Source: JALYQB01 sp035640155
Lineage (GTDB): Bacteria; Actinomycetota; Actinomycetes; Mycobacteriales; Pseudonocardiaceae
NCBI GenBank assembly: GCA_035640155.1
Contig: DASQWR010000029.1
Coordinates: 1 to 29,158, forward strand
Direction of reading: 5' to 3'
Length of the DNA: 29,158 bases
This document shows positions 17,254-25,151 of this stretch, piece by piece. The position numbers and the translations under genes were made by a program. Positions within the stretch are counted from its first letter, which is position 1, and each line of letters opens with the position of its first letter. Under the pieces are notes generated by a model. The model had not been told where the DNA came from. It was given only the letters and a program-made list of their open reading frames with translations, and did no database searches.

Positions 17254-18135
17254 ATGTTCTTGCACAACAAGCGGATGATGTACCAGGTCCGGGTCGACCG
17301 GCCGAACCCGGCGTTCGCGAAGATGCTTTTGGAGCAGTTCGGTGGCCCGAACGGCGAACTGGCCGCGGCGATGCGCTACTTCACCCAGGGCTGGAACGAG
17401 CCTGACGAGAAGCGCCGTAGCATGTTGCTGGACATCGCGACCGAGGAGCTGTCCCACCTGGAGATGGTGGCGCAGTCGCTGGTGATGCTGCTCAAGGGCT
17501 CGCCGTCGGAGCTGGTGGACCAGGTCGAGAGCAACTACCTCGGTGACCTGCTCGACGGGAAGATGCCGGACTACGTCAACCTCTCGCTGAACAGCGGCCC
17601 GAACCTGCTGGGCGGCGGCGGCCCGCGGCTCACCGATTCGATGGGCACGCCGTGGACCGCAGCGTACGTCGACACGCTCGGTCAGCCTGCGGCCGACCTG
17701 CGTTCGGACATCGCCGCAGAGGCTCGCGCGAAGATCACTTACGAGCGGTTGATCAAGTGTACCGATGACGCGGGGATGAAGGACACCCTGAACTTCCTGA
17801 TGAGCCGGGAGGTCGCGCACCAGCAGATGTTCGAAGCGGCCTTGGCCTCCGTCGAGGAGAACTTCCCGCCCGGCACCCTGGCCGGTGACGAACAGCTCAA
17901 CCACGCCTACATCGCCGACTCCGGCAACTTCGGAGACAGCTCCGGCGGAGGTCCTACCACCGACGGTTACGACCTCGCGCAGGACAACAGCACGTGGGGC
18001 TTCGAGCTGGACACCCACCCCGTCGAACACGCCGCGCAGCAGGTGCTCACTCCGAACGAGGGCCCGAAGAACTCCGACGAAAGCAGCCTCGAGAAGGCCG
18101 GCAAGAAGATCAAGGAGACCGTCACGGGTGACTGA
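17254..18135 (+). CDS. Manganese (non-heme) catalase
   Basis: Dismutates hydrogen peroxide at a dimanganese site in a ferritin-like four-helix bundle. All five family ligands are visible at family spacing: E35 in PNGELAAAMRYF, E65 and H68 in ATEELSHLEMV, E156 in AAEARAKITYE, and H189 in SREVAHQQMFEAAL. E186 matches the second-shell Glu. The N-terminus (MFLHNKRMMYQVRVD) and 293-aa length are typical. After residue 230 comes the usual flexible Mn-catalase tail, then a charged ending KKIKETVTGD. ATG 17254 has TGAGGAG 6 nt before it. No signal peptide. Codon use is somewhat less G/C-biased than the neighbouring operons. It probably belongs to the general stress response, given its promoter. Confidence 0.95.
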   Translation: MFLHNKRMMYQVRVDRPNPAFAKMLLEQFGGPNGELAAAMRYFTQGWNEPDEKRRSMLLDIATEELSHLEMVAQSLVMLLKGSPSELVDQVESNYLGDLLDGKMPDYVNLSLNSGPNLLGGGGPRLTDSMGTPWTAAYVDTLGQPAADLRSDIAAEARAKITYERLIKCTDDAGMKDTLNFLMSREVAHQQMFEAALASVEENFPPGTLAGDEQLNHAYIADSGNFGDSSGGGPTTDGYDLAQDNSTWGFELDTHPVEHAAQQVLTPNEGPKNSDESSLEKAGKKIKETVTGD

Positions 18136-18295
18136 CGAGACCGGAGGGCGACGAGCCCTGCTGCGGCTGCTGAGCCGAGGATGGGACAGGGCGCGTGCCG
18201 CCGGGTGGATTGGCCGGTCCGCCAAAGAGTCCGACGTCCCACCCGATGAGCAGGTCGCAGATAGTCGTGCGTACGGGGGGCCGTCCGGCCGGTGA
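18128..18295 (+). CDS. Possible 55-aa ORF overlapping the catalase end
   Basis: GTG 18128 overlaps the last 8 bases of the catalase gene and opens 55 codons (VTDETGGRRALLRLLSRGWD...). About 70 percent of third positions are G or C, less than in confirmed genes here. The product is Arg-rich with a possible amphipathic helix and matches nothing I know. It could be a coupled small protein or a chance frame. Confidence 0.3.
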   Translation: MTDETGGRRALLRLLSRGWDRARAAGWIGRSAKESDVPPDEQVADSRAYGGPSGR

Positions 18296-18466
18296 CACCG
18301 GAGCCGAGGTCCGCGCCGGCGCTTCACCCCCGTCCCAGGAGGACCCGGGACGTCCGGCTACGGGCGCCGATTGCTGAAGGGTACGGCGGGTTTGAGCAGT
18401 TTGAGTTGCCGGGCCGCGGGCATTTCAGACAGCAGGTTGGAACCGTTTGAATGAAAGGGAGCACAG
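18296..18466. other. Intergenic region before the 91-aa membrane protein gene
   Basis: No gene is supported here. Including the doubtful 55-aa ORF, the whole gap between the catalase and the next sure gene is 331 bp. It contains GGGTAC at 18379-18384 and, on the same strand, a better spaced GTTT (18399-18402), 15 nt, GGGCAT (18418-18423) pair. Both resemble stress-sigma -10 elements. A good ribosome-binding site (AAAGGGAG) lies just before 18467. Confidence 0.5.
18399..18423 (+). promoter_or_regulatory. Candidate stress-sigma-type promoter for the 91-aa membrane protein gene
   Basis: GTTT (18399-18402), a 15-nt spacer and GGGCAT (18418-18423) resemble the SigB/F pattern found before the catalase gene, with one change in the -10. 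The predicted start is about 40 nt upstream of ATG 18467. Confidence 0.35.
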
Positions 18467-18742
18467 ATGTTGACGACGCTGCGACAAACGGGCGTGACCT
18501 CGGACATGATGTTCGCCGCTGGCATGCTGTCGATCGGAGCCAGCTTCTTGTCCTGGGTCTCGTCGAAAAAGGCCGAGGCGGCTGGAATTGACCGAGCCGA
18601 CCGGTGGGGCATTTTTATCGGTGAATGGGCACCGACGTTTTTCACCCTCGGCATCGGCCTACGTTTGGACGAGATTCACGGCAGCCCCGGCGAGGGCACG
18701 CTCTCCAAGATGAAGGGCAAGAAGAGCAAGATTGTCGCTTGA
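18467..18742 (+). CDS. Small two-helix membrane protein, 91 aa, function unknown
   Basis: ATG 18467 follows AAAGGGAG at 6-8 nt. Residues about 14-33 (MMFAAGMLSIGASFLSWVSS) and 47-67 (WGIFIGEWAPTFFTLGIGLR) form two hydrophobic helices around a charged loop, SKKAEAAGIDRADR. The tail is Lys-rich (KMKGKKSKIVA) and presumably cytosolic. The segment RWGIFIGEWAPTFFTLG resembles small actinobacterial membrane proteins I have seen without assigned function. The context, between a Mn catalase and a helical protein, with a stress-type promoter candidate, suggests envelope stress or desiccation biology, which is inference only. Codon use is less GC-biased than in the flanking operons. Confidence 0.75.
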   Translation: MLTTLRQTGVTSDMMFAAGMLSIGASFLSWVSSKKAEAAGIDRADRWGIFIGEWAPTFFTLGIGLRLDEIHGSPGEGTLSKMKGKKSKIVA

Positions 18743-18817
18743 TACCGTACGTACCGGAAGCTCGCCAGCGCACCCGGCGGCGCTGTGCGCCGGCCGGGGG
18801 CTGCCCAAGGAGGCGTC

Positions 18818-19339
18818 ATGGCAGGATCTGACAGCACGGCGAAGACGGTCCACTCCGAGCCAGCCTTGCTCGGTGTCTACCTCAACGATCACCTCGCGGG
18901 TGCCACCGGCGGCATTGAGCTCGTTCGGCGGATGGCGGGGGCGGACCGTGGCTCGCAGCTGGGCGAGGCGCTCCAGCGGTTGGAGAGCGAGATCGTGGCC
19001 GACCGGGTCGCTTTGCTGGACATGATGGCTGCGCTCGGCGTCCCGGTCCGTCGTTACAAGAGCTACCTGGCCTGGATGGCGGAGAGGGCGGGCCGTCTCA
19101 AGCTCAACGGTCACCTGCTGCGCCAGTCTCCGTTGAGTCGGCTGGTGGAGCTGGAGGCGTTGCGTTTGGCGGTGGAAGCCAAGGCGGCGGGGTGGCGCAC
19201 ATTGTGCGCCCTGGCTAACCACGACGATCGTCTCGATGTGGGGCGTCTGGACGGGTTGCTGGCCCGGGCGCGTCAGCAGGCGGACACGGTGGAGGAGCTG
19301 CGCGTGCGCACGGCCGCTGAGGTCTTCGGCCTGGGGTGA
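18818..19339 (+). CDS. Helical, possibly ferritin-like protein of unknown function, 173 aa
   Basis: ATG 18818 is chosen because AAGGAGG ends 5 nt before it; an upstream in-frame ATG at 18785 has no such site. The protein is nearly all helix: an N-terminal LLGVYLNDHLAGATGGIELVRRM, here as LLGVYLNDHL plus AGATGGIELVRRM, a long amphipathic helix with ESEIVADRVALLDMM, KSYLAWMAERAGRLKLNG, SPLSRLVELEALRLAVEAK, and a C-terminal helix with DTVEELRVRTAAEVFGLG. The repeated H and E residues on helices (NDH, E..IV.DR, LVELE, LANHDDR) recall a ferritin-like bundle, but I cannot assign metal ligands. It looks like a conserved actinobacterial family with no known role. It follows the 91-aa membrane protein gene by 75 bp. 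Confidence 0.75.
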   Translation: MAGSDSTAKTVHSEPALLGVYLNDHLAGATGGIELVRRMAGADRGSQLGEALQRLESEIVADRVALLDMMAALGVPVRRYKSYLAWMAERAGRLKLNGHLLRQSPLSRLVELEALRLAVEAKAAGWRTLCALANHDDRLDVGRLDGLLARARQQADTVEELRVRTAAEVFGLG

Positions 19340-19411
19340 GCAGCAGCACACCGGTTCGTCGACGACCACCGCCGGCGGGCCAGCCCTGCTCCATCTACAT
19401 CTATCGGATGG

Positions 19412-19753
19412 TCAGCGACCGCGCTGCGTTGCGAGCCGGGCCAGCGCCTCGGCGAGGATCGCCTCGCCGTCAGCATCCGAGCGACGCTCCTTCACGTAAG
19501 CCAGGTGCGTCTTGTATGGCTCGTTCCTCGGCACTGCGGGTGGCTGCTGTTCGTTCTGGCCGGCGGGATAGCCGCAGCGCGGGCAGTCCCACACTTCTGG
19601 GATGTCCGCGCCCACGGCGAACGACACGGTCGACTCGTGCTGGTTGGCGCACCAGTAGGAGATCCGATGTCGGGGTGCCGACTCGCCTCGCTCGGACTCC
19701 CCCGTCGGACCTGCTCCGACCCGCGTTCCGCGGATCGCGTTGCCACTTGCCAT
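19412..19753 (-). CDS. rbpA: RNA polymerase-binding protein RbpA
   Basis: Essential actinobacterial transcription factor that binds the beta' subunit and group 1/2 sigma factors and stabilises open complexes. The 113-aa protein has the N-terminal tail MASGNAIRGTRVGAGP, the zinc-type core with C35, H39, C57 and C60 (YWCANQHES, WDCPRCGYPAG), the basic linker, and the C-terminal sigma-interaction helix pair YKTHLAYVKERRSDADGEAI followed by LAEALARLA. ATG 19753 is preceded by GAGGGT. It stands alone between secG and the convergent helical-protein gene. No clear promoter motif was recognised in the 47 bp upstream. Confidence 0.96.
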   Translation of the reverse strand: MASGNAIRGTRVGAGPTGESERGESAPRHRISYWCANQHESTVSFAVGADIPEVWDCPRCGYPAGQNEQQPPAVPRNEPYKTHLAYVKERRSDADGEAILAEALARLATQRGR

Positions 19754-19800
19754 CGACCCTCACACTCTAACGCGGGTAAGTCGGGCGGCCCCCGGAACGC

Positions 19801-20037
19801 TCACCCTATCTTGATCAGAAGTCCGATCGCGACGATTGAGATGATCCAGACCGAGCCTACGAACAGCGTGATCCGGTCGAGGTTCTTCTCGGCGATGCTG
19901 GAGCCGGACAGGCTGGACTGCATACCCCCGCCGAACAGGGTGGACAACCCACCGCCCCGGCCCCGGTGCAGCAGGATCAACAAGATCAGCACGAAGCTCG
20001 TGACCAGGAGCACGATCTGCAGGAAGAGTCTCATCAC
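19801..20037 (-). CDS. secG: Preprotein translocase subunit SecG
   Basis: SecG is the small partner of SecYE in the Sec translocon. The 78-aa product has two membrane helices, LFLQIVLLVTSFVLILLILL (about 4-23) and ITLFVGSVWIISIVAIGLLI (about 56-75). They are joined by the Gly/Ser-rich loop HRGRGGGLSTLFGGGMQSSL with the typical GGGLS...FGGG motif. It lies 24 bp downstream of tpiA on the same strand, the standard gap-pgk-tpi-secG arrangement of actinobacteria. Confidence 0.95.
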   Translation of the reverse strand: MMRLFLQIVLLVTSFVLILLILLHRGRGGGLSTLFGGGMQSSLSGSSIAEKNLDRITLFVGSVWIISIVAIGLLIKIG

Positions 20038-20061
20038 ACCCTCGTCGCATCGACGTTCGAA

Positions 20062-20847
20062 TCACGACAGCGGGCCCCCGGCGGCCAGCGCGCACAGCTC
20101 GGCGAACCCATCCGCATCGAGGCTCGCACCCCCGACCAGCGCGCCGTCCACGTCGGCCTGCTTCACCATCTCGGCGATGTTGTCGGCCTTCACCGAGCCC
20201 CCGTAGAGCACCCGGACGGCCTCGGCGACCTCGGCGCCATACTTCTCCGCGAGCGCGCTGCGCAGCGCGTGGCAGACCTCCTGGGCGTCCGCGGGAGTGG
20301 CGACCCGGCCGGTGCCGATCGCCCACACCGGCTCGTAGGCCACCACCAGGGTCGCGACCTGGTCGGCCTTGAGGCCCTTGCACGCCGCCAGCAGCTGCGC
20401 GGTGCAGTGCGTGACGTGCCCGCCGGCCTCACGCACCTCCAGGCCCTCGCCCACGCACAGGATCGGCGTGATCCCGTGCTTGAACGCTGCCCGTACCTTG
20501 CTGCTGACCACATCGTCGTCCTCACCGTGGTGCTCCCGACGCTCGGAGTGCCCGACGACCACGTAGCTGCACCCGAGCTTGGCCAGCATCGGACCCGACA
20601 CGTCACCGGTGAAGGCACCGGAGTCCTCCGGTGAGAGGTCCTGCGCGCCGTAGCGCACCGGCAGCTTGTCGCCGACGACGAGCGTCTGGACGCTGCGCAG
20701 GTCCGTGAAGGGTGGCAGGACGGCGACCTCCACGCGGTCGAAGTACTTCTCCGGTAGCGCGAAGGCGAGCTTCTGCACCAGCGCGATGGCTTCGAGGTGG
20801 TTGAGGTGCATCTTCCAGTTGCCGGCGATGAGCGTCTGGCGCGCCAT
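20062..20847 (-). CDS. tpiA: Triosephosphate isomerase
   Basis: Interconverts dihydroxyacetone phosphate and glyceraldehyde 3-phosphate in glycolysis. The 261-aa TIM barrel has the active-site residues at expected places: N10 and K12 in IAGNWKMHL, H100 in VVGHSERR, and E172 in VVAYEPVWAIGTG. The phosphate-binding VLYGGSVKADN and GALVGGASLDADGF follow near the C-terminus. ATG 20847 comes directly after the pgk stop codon with no gap, indicating co-translation. Confidence 0.97.
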   Translation of the reverse strand: MARQTLIAGNWKMHLNHLEAIALVQKLAFALPEKYFDRVEVAVLPPFTDLRSVQTLVVGDKLPVRYGAQDLSPEDSGAFTGDVSGPMLAKLGCSYVVVGHSERREHHGEDDDVVSSKVRAAFKHGITPILCVGEGLEVREAGGHVTHCTAQLLAACKGLKADQVATLVVAYEPVWAIGTGRVATPADAQEVCHALRSALAEKYGAEVAEAVRVLYGGSVKADNIAEMVKQADVDGALVGGASLDADGFAELCALAAGGPLS

Positions 20848-22053
20848 TCAGTCGTCCTCCAGGACCGCGATGCCGGGCAGCGTGACGCCCTCCAGGAACT
20901 CCAGGGACGCCCCGCCGCCGGTGGAGATGTGTGAGAACGCGTCCTCGGACAGCTCGAGCTGCCGTACCGCGGCCGCGGAGTCTCCACCCCCGACGACGCT
21001 GAAAGCCTCTGACGAGGCGACGGCCTGCGCCACTCCCCGGGTGCCCTCGGCGAAGGGGGCCAGCTCGAAGACCCCCATCGGGCCGTTCCAGAACACCGTG
21101 CCGGCACCGCGCACCGCGTCGCCGAACTCGCGCACCGTGTCCGGGCCGACGTCGACACCCTTCCAGCCGTCGGGCAGCTCGGTGGCGGGGACCGTGCGGC
21201 TGTCCGCGTCGGCCTCCAGCTCCTGGGCGATCACCACGTCCCGGGGCAGCATCAACTTCCCGGCGGCCTCGTCCAGCAGGCGTCGGCAGTCCTCGAGGCG
21301 GTCGGCCTCGAGCAGCGAGTCGCCCACTCCATGTCCCTGCGCGGCGAGGAACGTGAAGCACATCCCGCCGCCGATCAACAGCGTGTCGACCTTCGGCAGC
21401 AGCGCGGCGATCACGCCGAGCTTGTCGGAGACCTTCGACCCACCCAGCACGACGGCGTATGGCCGGTCCGGGTCTCCGGTGAGGGTGCCCAGCACCTCCA
21501 CCTCGCGCAGCACCAGCTGGCCGGCGTAGGCCGGCAGCCGCCGGGCGACGTCGACCACGGAGGCCTGCTCGCGGTGCACCACGCCGAACCCGTCGGAGAC
21601 GAACGCCCCGTCGGGCCCGAGCAGCTCTGCGAACTGGTCGGCCAGCGCGCCCCGCTCCGCGGCGTCCTTCGACGTCTCCCGCGGGTCGAACCGGACGTTC
21701 TCCAGCAGGGCGACGTCGCCATCGGCGAGGGAGTCCGCCGTCTCGCGTGCCGAGTCGCCGACCACGTCGGTGGCCGCGGCGACCGGGCTGTCGAGCAGTT
21801 CGGAGAGCCGCTCCGCCACCGGGGCAAGCGAGTACGCCGGGTCCGGCTCCCCCTTCGGTCGGCCGAGATGCGCGGCGACCAGGACACGCGCCCCCCCATC
21901 ACGCAGGGCGGTGAGAGTAGGCAGCGAGGCATGCACCCGCCCGTCGTCGGTGATGCGACCTGAGTCCTTGCTGAGCGGGACGTTGAGGTCGGCGCGCACC
22001 AGCACCCGCCGCCCGGCGACCCCGTCCGAGAGCAGGTCGTCGAGGGTTCTCAC
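20848..22053 (-). CDS. pgk: Phosphoglycerate kinase
   Basis: Makes ATP from 1,3-bisphosphoglycerate. The 401-aa protein has VLVRADLNVPLS near residue 20, the substrate-binding AAHLGRPKGEPDP, LLENVRFDPRE, the hinge VLGGSKVSDKLGV, FWNGPMGVFE, and the nucleotide loop VVGGGDSAAAV. GTG 22053 is chosen because it overlaps the gap stop as GTGA and gives the normal N-terminus VRTLDDLL; a longer open frame upstream runs opposite and inside gap and is not coding. Confidence 0.97.
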   Translation of the reverse strand: MRTLDDLLSDGVAGRRVLVRADLNVPLSKDSGRITDDGRVHASLPTLTALRDGGARVLVAAHLGRPKGEPDPAYSLAPVAERLSELLDSPVAAATDVVGDSARETADSLADGDVALLENVRFDPRETSKDAAERGALADQFAELLGPDGAFVSDGFGVVHREQASVVDVARRLPAYAGQLVLREVEVLGTLTGDPDRPYAVVLGGSKVSDKLGVIAALLPKVDTLLIGGGMCFTFLAAQGHGVGDSLLEADRLEDCRRLLDEAAGKLMLPRDVVIAQELEADADSRTVPATELPDGWKGVDVGPDTVREFGDAVRGAGTVFWNGPMGVFELAPFAEGTRGVAQAVASSEAFSVVGGGDSAAAVRQLELSEDAFSHISTGGGASLEFLEGVTLPGIAVLEDD

Positions 22054-23054
22054 AGCTTCGAGCCGACCAGCGCCGTCAGGTCCACCAGCCGGTGGGAGAA
22101 GCCCCACTCGTTGTCGTACCAGCCAATGATCTTGACCTGAGTGCCTATCACTCTCGTGAGTGGTGCGTCGAAGATGCACGACGCCGGATCCGTCCCGATG
22201 TCGGAGGAGACGATCGGGTCCTCGCTGTAGCGCAGGATTCCCGCCATCGGCCCCTCGGCGGCGGCCCGGAACGCGTCGTTGACCTCCTCGACGCTGCTCT
22301 CGCTGGCCACCGTGACAGTGAGGTCGGTGGTCGAGCCGACCGGCACCGGCACCCGCATCGCGATCCCGTCCAGCTTGCCGTTGAGCTCGGGCAACACCAG
22401 CCCGATCGCCCTCGCGGCGCCGGTGGAGGTGGGCACGACGTTCAACGCCGCCGCCCGGGCACGCCGGAGGTCCTTGTGCGGCCCGTCCTGCAGGTTCTGG
22501 TCGGCTGTGTAAGCGTGGACCGTGGTCATCAGACCCTGCTCGATGCGCAGGGCGTCGTTCAGCACCTTGGCCATCGGTGCGATGCAGTTGGTGGTGCAGG
22601 ACGCGTTGGAGATCACGGTCTGCGAGCCGTCGTAGTCGTCGTCGTTCACCCCGAGCACGACGGTGAGGTCCTCACCCTTCGCCGGCGCGGAGATGATGAC
22701 CTTCTTGGCGCCACCCTCGTCGACGTGCTTGCGCGCGTCCGGGGCTTCGGTGAAGAAGCCGGTGGACTCGATGACGACCTCGACCCCGAGATCCTTCCAC
22801 GGCAGCTTGCCGGGATCCCGCTCGGCGAGCGCCTTGATCGTGCGGCCACCGACCTCGATGCCCTCGTCGGTGGCGCGGACCTCCTCGGAGAGCCTGCCCA
22901 GCACGCTGTCGTACTTCAGCAGGTGCGCCATGGTCTCCACGTCGCCGAGATCGTTGAACGCCACGATCTCGATGTCGTGCTCGCTGGCCTGCGCCGCACG
23001 CCAGAAGTTGCGGCCGATGCGGCCGAATCCGTTGACCCCTACGCGGACCGTCAC
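22050..23054 (-). CDS. gap: Glyceraldehyde-3-phosphate dehydrogenase, type I
   Basis: Oxidises and phosphorylates glyceraldehyde 3-phosphate with NAD+. The 334-aa protein has the NAD-binding VGVNGFGRIGRNFWRA at the N-terminus, the catalytic Cys153 in SNASCTTNC, VPTSTGAARAIGLVLPEL, and the C-terminal WYDNEWGFSHRLVDL. GTG 23054 follows GAGGGAGA at a normal distance. It leads the gap-pgk-tpiA-secG operon. The 82 bp between whiA and gap must carry its promoter unless it is read through from whiA; a perfect hairpin at 23123-23141 lies at the whiA end of this gap. Confidence 0.97.
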   Translation of the reverse strand: MTVRVGVNGFGRIGRNFWRAAQASEHDIEIVAFNDLGDVETMAHLLKYDSVLGRLSEEVRATDEGIEVGGRTIKALAERDPGKLPWKDLGVEVVIESTGFFTEAPDARKHVDEGGAKKVIISAPAKGEDLTVVLGVNDDDYDGSQTVISNASCTTNCIAPMAKVLNDALRIEQGLMTTVHAYTADQNLQDGPHKDLRRARAAALNVVPTSTGAARAIGLVLPELNGKLDGIAMRVPVPVGSTTDLTVTVASESSVEEVNDAFRAAAEGPMAGILRYSEDPIVSSDIGTDPASCIFDAPLTRVIGTQVKIIGWYDNEWGFSHRLVDLTALVGSKL

Positions 23055-23122
23055 GTGTCGTCTCCCTCGTGCAGCACCGCCCGGTGCGCCCGGGACAGGT
23101 GGGCGGCGGTGGTTGCTGCCAC

Positions 23123-23141
23123 CCTAGCGGCATCCGCTAGG
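23123..23141 (-). terminator. Perfect 8-bp hairpin across the whiA stop codon
   Basis: CCTAGCGG and CCGCTAGG are separated by CAT, a 19-bp stem-loop that includes the whiA stop codon (TAG at 23139-23137). There is no T-run. It could end or attenuate whiA transcription before gap, or be an operator for the gap promoter. Confidence 0.5.
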
Positions 23142-24117
23142 CATCGAGCATGTCCGGGGTGACCGCGGACTCGGTGTCCGGCAGTCCGAGGTCGCGAGCG
23201 CGCTTGTCGGCCAGCGCGAGCAGCCGCCGGATCCGGCCGGCGATCGCATCCTTGGTCATCGGCGGGTCGGCCAGCTGCCCGAGCTCCTCCAGGGAGGCCT
23301 GCCGGTGCTCGAGGCGCAGCCGCCCGGCGCTGAGCAGGTGCTTCGGCGTCCGGTGGCCCAGCAGATCCAGGGCGCGCTGCACCCGGGCCGCGGAGGCCAC
23401 CGCCGCCCGTACGGAGCGACGGAGGTTCGCGTCGTCGAAGTTCGCCAGCCGGTTCGCGGTGGCGCGGACCTCGCGGCGCATCCGCCGCTCCTCCCAGGCG
23501 AGCACCGATTCGTGCGCGCCGAGACGGGTGAGCAGGGCGCCGATGGCGTCGCCGTCCCGGACCACGACGCGGTCCGTGCCGCGCACCTCCCGCGCCTTGG
23601 TCTGGATACCCAGCCGCCGCGCGGCACCGACCAGTGCCAGTGCGGCCTCCGGCCCGGGACAGGTGACCTCCAGCGCGGAGGAACGTCCTGGTTCGGTGAG
23701 CGAGCCGTGCGCGAGGAACGCGCCGCGCCACGCCGCCTCCGCATCGCACAGGCCACCGGAGACGACGTGCGGCGGCAGGCCGCGCACCGGGCGCCCCCGC
23801 AGGTCCAGCAGACCGGTCTGGCGGGCGAGGGCCTCGCCGTCGCGGACCGCCCGGACCACGTACCGGGTGCCCTTGCGCAGGCCGCCCGCGGCGATCAGGT
23901 ACACGTCGCAGTTCTGGCCGTACAGCTCGTGCACGGCCTTGCGCAGCCGGCGCGCGGTGGAGCCGGTGTCCAGCTCGGCTTCCACGACCACCCGGCCGGC
24001 GACGATGTGCAGGCCCCCGGCGAACCGCAGCAGAGAAGAGACCTCGGCCCGGCGACAGCAGGACCTGCTCACCGTGAGGCGGCTCAGCTCGTCCTTGACC
24101 GCGGCGGTCATGGCCAC
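23137..24117 (-). CDS. whiA: Sporulation/cell-division regulator WhiA
   Basis: WhiA is a DNA-binding protein with an N-terminal homing-endonuclease-like (LAGLIDADG) fold and a C-terminal HTH; in Streptomyces it acts with WhiB on sporulation septation genes. The 326-aa product has AVKDELSRLTVSRSCCRRAE at the start, LLRFAGGLHIVAGRVVVEAE, WRGAFLAHGSLTEPGR, VRATANRLANFDDANLRRSV, here shortened to NRLANFDDANLRRSV, and the C-terminal LGQLADPPMTKDAIAGRIRR HTH. GTG 24117 follows GAGGAGGAGGG; ATG 24111 two codons later is equally possible. It follows yvcK by 14 bp in the conserved uvrC-rapZ-yvcK-whiA operon. Confidence 0.95.
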   Translation of the reverse strand: MAMTAAVKDELSRLTVSRSCCRRAEVSSLLRFAGGLHIVAGRVVVEAELDTGSTARRLRKAVHELYGQNCDVYLIAAGGLRKGTRYVVRAVRDGEALARQTGLLDLRGRPVRGLPPHVVSGGLCDAEAAWRGAFLAHGSLTEPGRSSALEVTCPGPEAALALVGAARRLGIQTKAREVRGTDRVVVRDGDAIGALLTRLGAHESVLAWEERRMRREVRATANRLANFDDANLRRSVRAAVASAARVQRALDLLGHRTPKHLLSAGRLRLEHRQASLEELGQLADPPMTKDAIAGRIRRLLALADKRARDLGLPDTESAVTPDMLDA

Positions 24118-24131
24118 TGGCCCTCCTCCTC

Positions 24132-25151
24132 TCACTCGACGAGCGGACCCCCGACCGGGCCGGCGGCGCGAGCGCCGCCTCCGGGCCTCGCACCGCCTCG
24201 TGGCCACCCGGCCAGTACCCGGCCCAGCGCCGCGGCCAGCGCCACCGGATCGTGGCGATCGGATCCCACGCCGGTTGCGACCCGGTCAAGGTACGCGCGG
24301 CCGCCCAGTTCCGCCGCCGAACGGGTCAGCACGCCGGCAGCGGGCACCGCATCGGTGTCGGCGAGCACGGCGTCGACGGTGAACCCCGGCGGGGCGTGCT
24401 CAGCGAGGACGTGCAGGTGCTGCTCCGGGGAGAAACCCGCGGTCTCGCCGGGCTGCGGCGCGAGGTTGAGCACCAGCACGCGTCGGGCCGCGGTGACGGC
24501 CAGCGCCGCGGCGAGCTCGGGCACCAGCAGGTGCGGCAGCACGCTGGTGAACCACGACCCGGGGCCCAGCAACACCAGGTCCGCCTCGGCGACCGCGCGC
24601 ACCGCCTCGACGCAACCCCGAGGCCGGGCGGGCCGCAGCCGCACCCGGCGCACCTGCCCCGGTGTGCTGGCCACGGCCACCTGACCCCGGATCCGTCGCT
24701 CCGCCTCGGGATCGTCGTCCAGGCCCGCGACGTCGGCCTCGATGTCGAGCGGCTCCGCCGCCATCGGCAGCACCCGGCCACGCACCCCGAGCAGCCGGCA
24801 GACCTCGTCGAGCACCACCACCGGGTCGTCCAGCACCTCCAGCAGGCCGGCCAGCACGAGGTTGCCCACCGCGTGCCCGGCCAGGGCGCCAGTGCCCCCG
24901 AACCGGTGCTGGAACAGCTCGCGCCAGCGGCCCCCGCGGCCGTCTGGTGCGGCCAGTGCGGCCAGTGCCATCCGCAGGTCACCCGGGGGCAGCACGCCGA
25001 GCTCGCGGCGCAGCCGCCCCGACGAGCCGCCGTCGTCGGCGACGGTGACCACCGCGGTGACGTCGTCGGTGAGCCGGCGCAGCGCGGAGAGCGTCGCGTA
25101 CAGGCCGTGGCCCCCACCGAGCGCGACGGCCCTGATGCCCCCTACGCTCAC
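24132..25151 (-). CDS. yvcK: YvcK/CofD-like family protein (gluconeogenesis factor)
   Basis: YvcK proteins bind UDP-sugars and are needed for normal growth and morphology on gluconeogenic carbon sources; the mycobacterial homologue is CuvA. The 339-aa product has the CofD-type Rossmann start VALGGGHGLYATLSALRRL, then TVADDGGSSGRLRRELGVLP, GHAVGNLVLAGL, and the LLGPGSWFTSVLPHLLVPEL block. GTG 25151 overlaps the rapZ stop by 4 bases. A short AALAALAAP repeat comes from a 9-bp DNA duplication near 24951-24969. Confidence 0.93.
   Translation of the reverse strand: MSVGGIRAVALGGGHGLYATLSALRRLTDDVTAVVTVADDGGSSGRLRRELGVLPPGDLRMALAALAAPDGRGGRWRELFQHRFGGTGALAGHAVGNLVLAGLLEVLDDPVVVLDEVCRLLGVRGRVLPMAAEPLDIEADVAGLDDDPEAERRIRGQVAVASTPGQVRRVRLRPARPRGCVEAVRAVAEADLVLLGPGSWFTSVLPHLLVPELAAALAVTAARRVLVLNLAPQPGETAGFSPEQHLHVLAEHAPPGFTVDAVLADTDAVPAAGVLTRSAAELGGRAYLDRVATGVGSDRHDPVALAAALGRVLAGWPRGGARPGGGARAAGPVGGPLVE

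Noticed and set aside
18761..18800. Terminator or attenuator between the 91-aa and 173-aa genes
   Set aside because: A 6-bp stem with a TGT loop exists, but it is mismatched beyond that and expected by chance in such GC-rich DNA.
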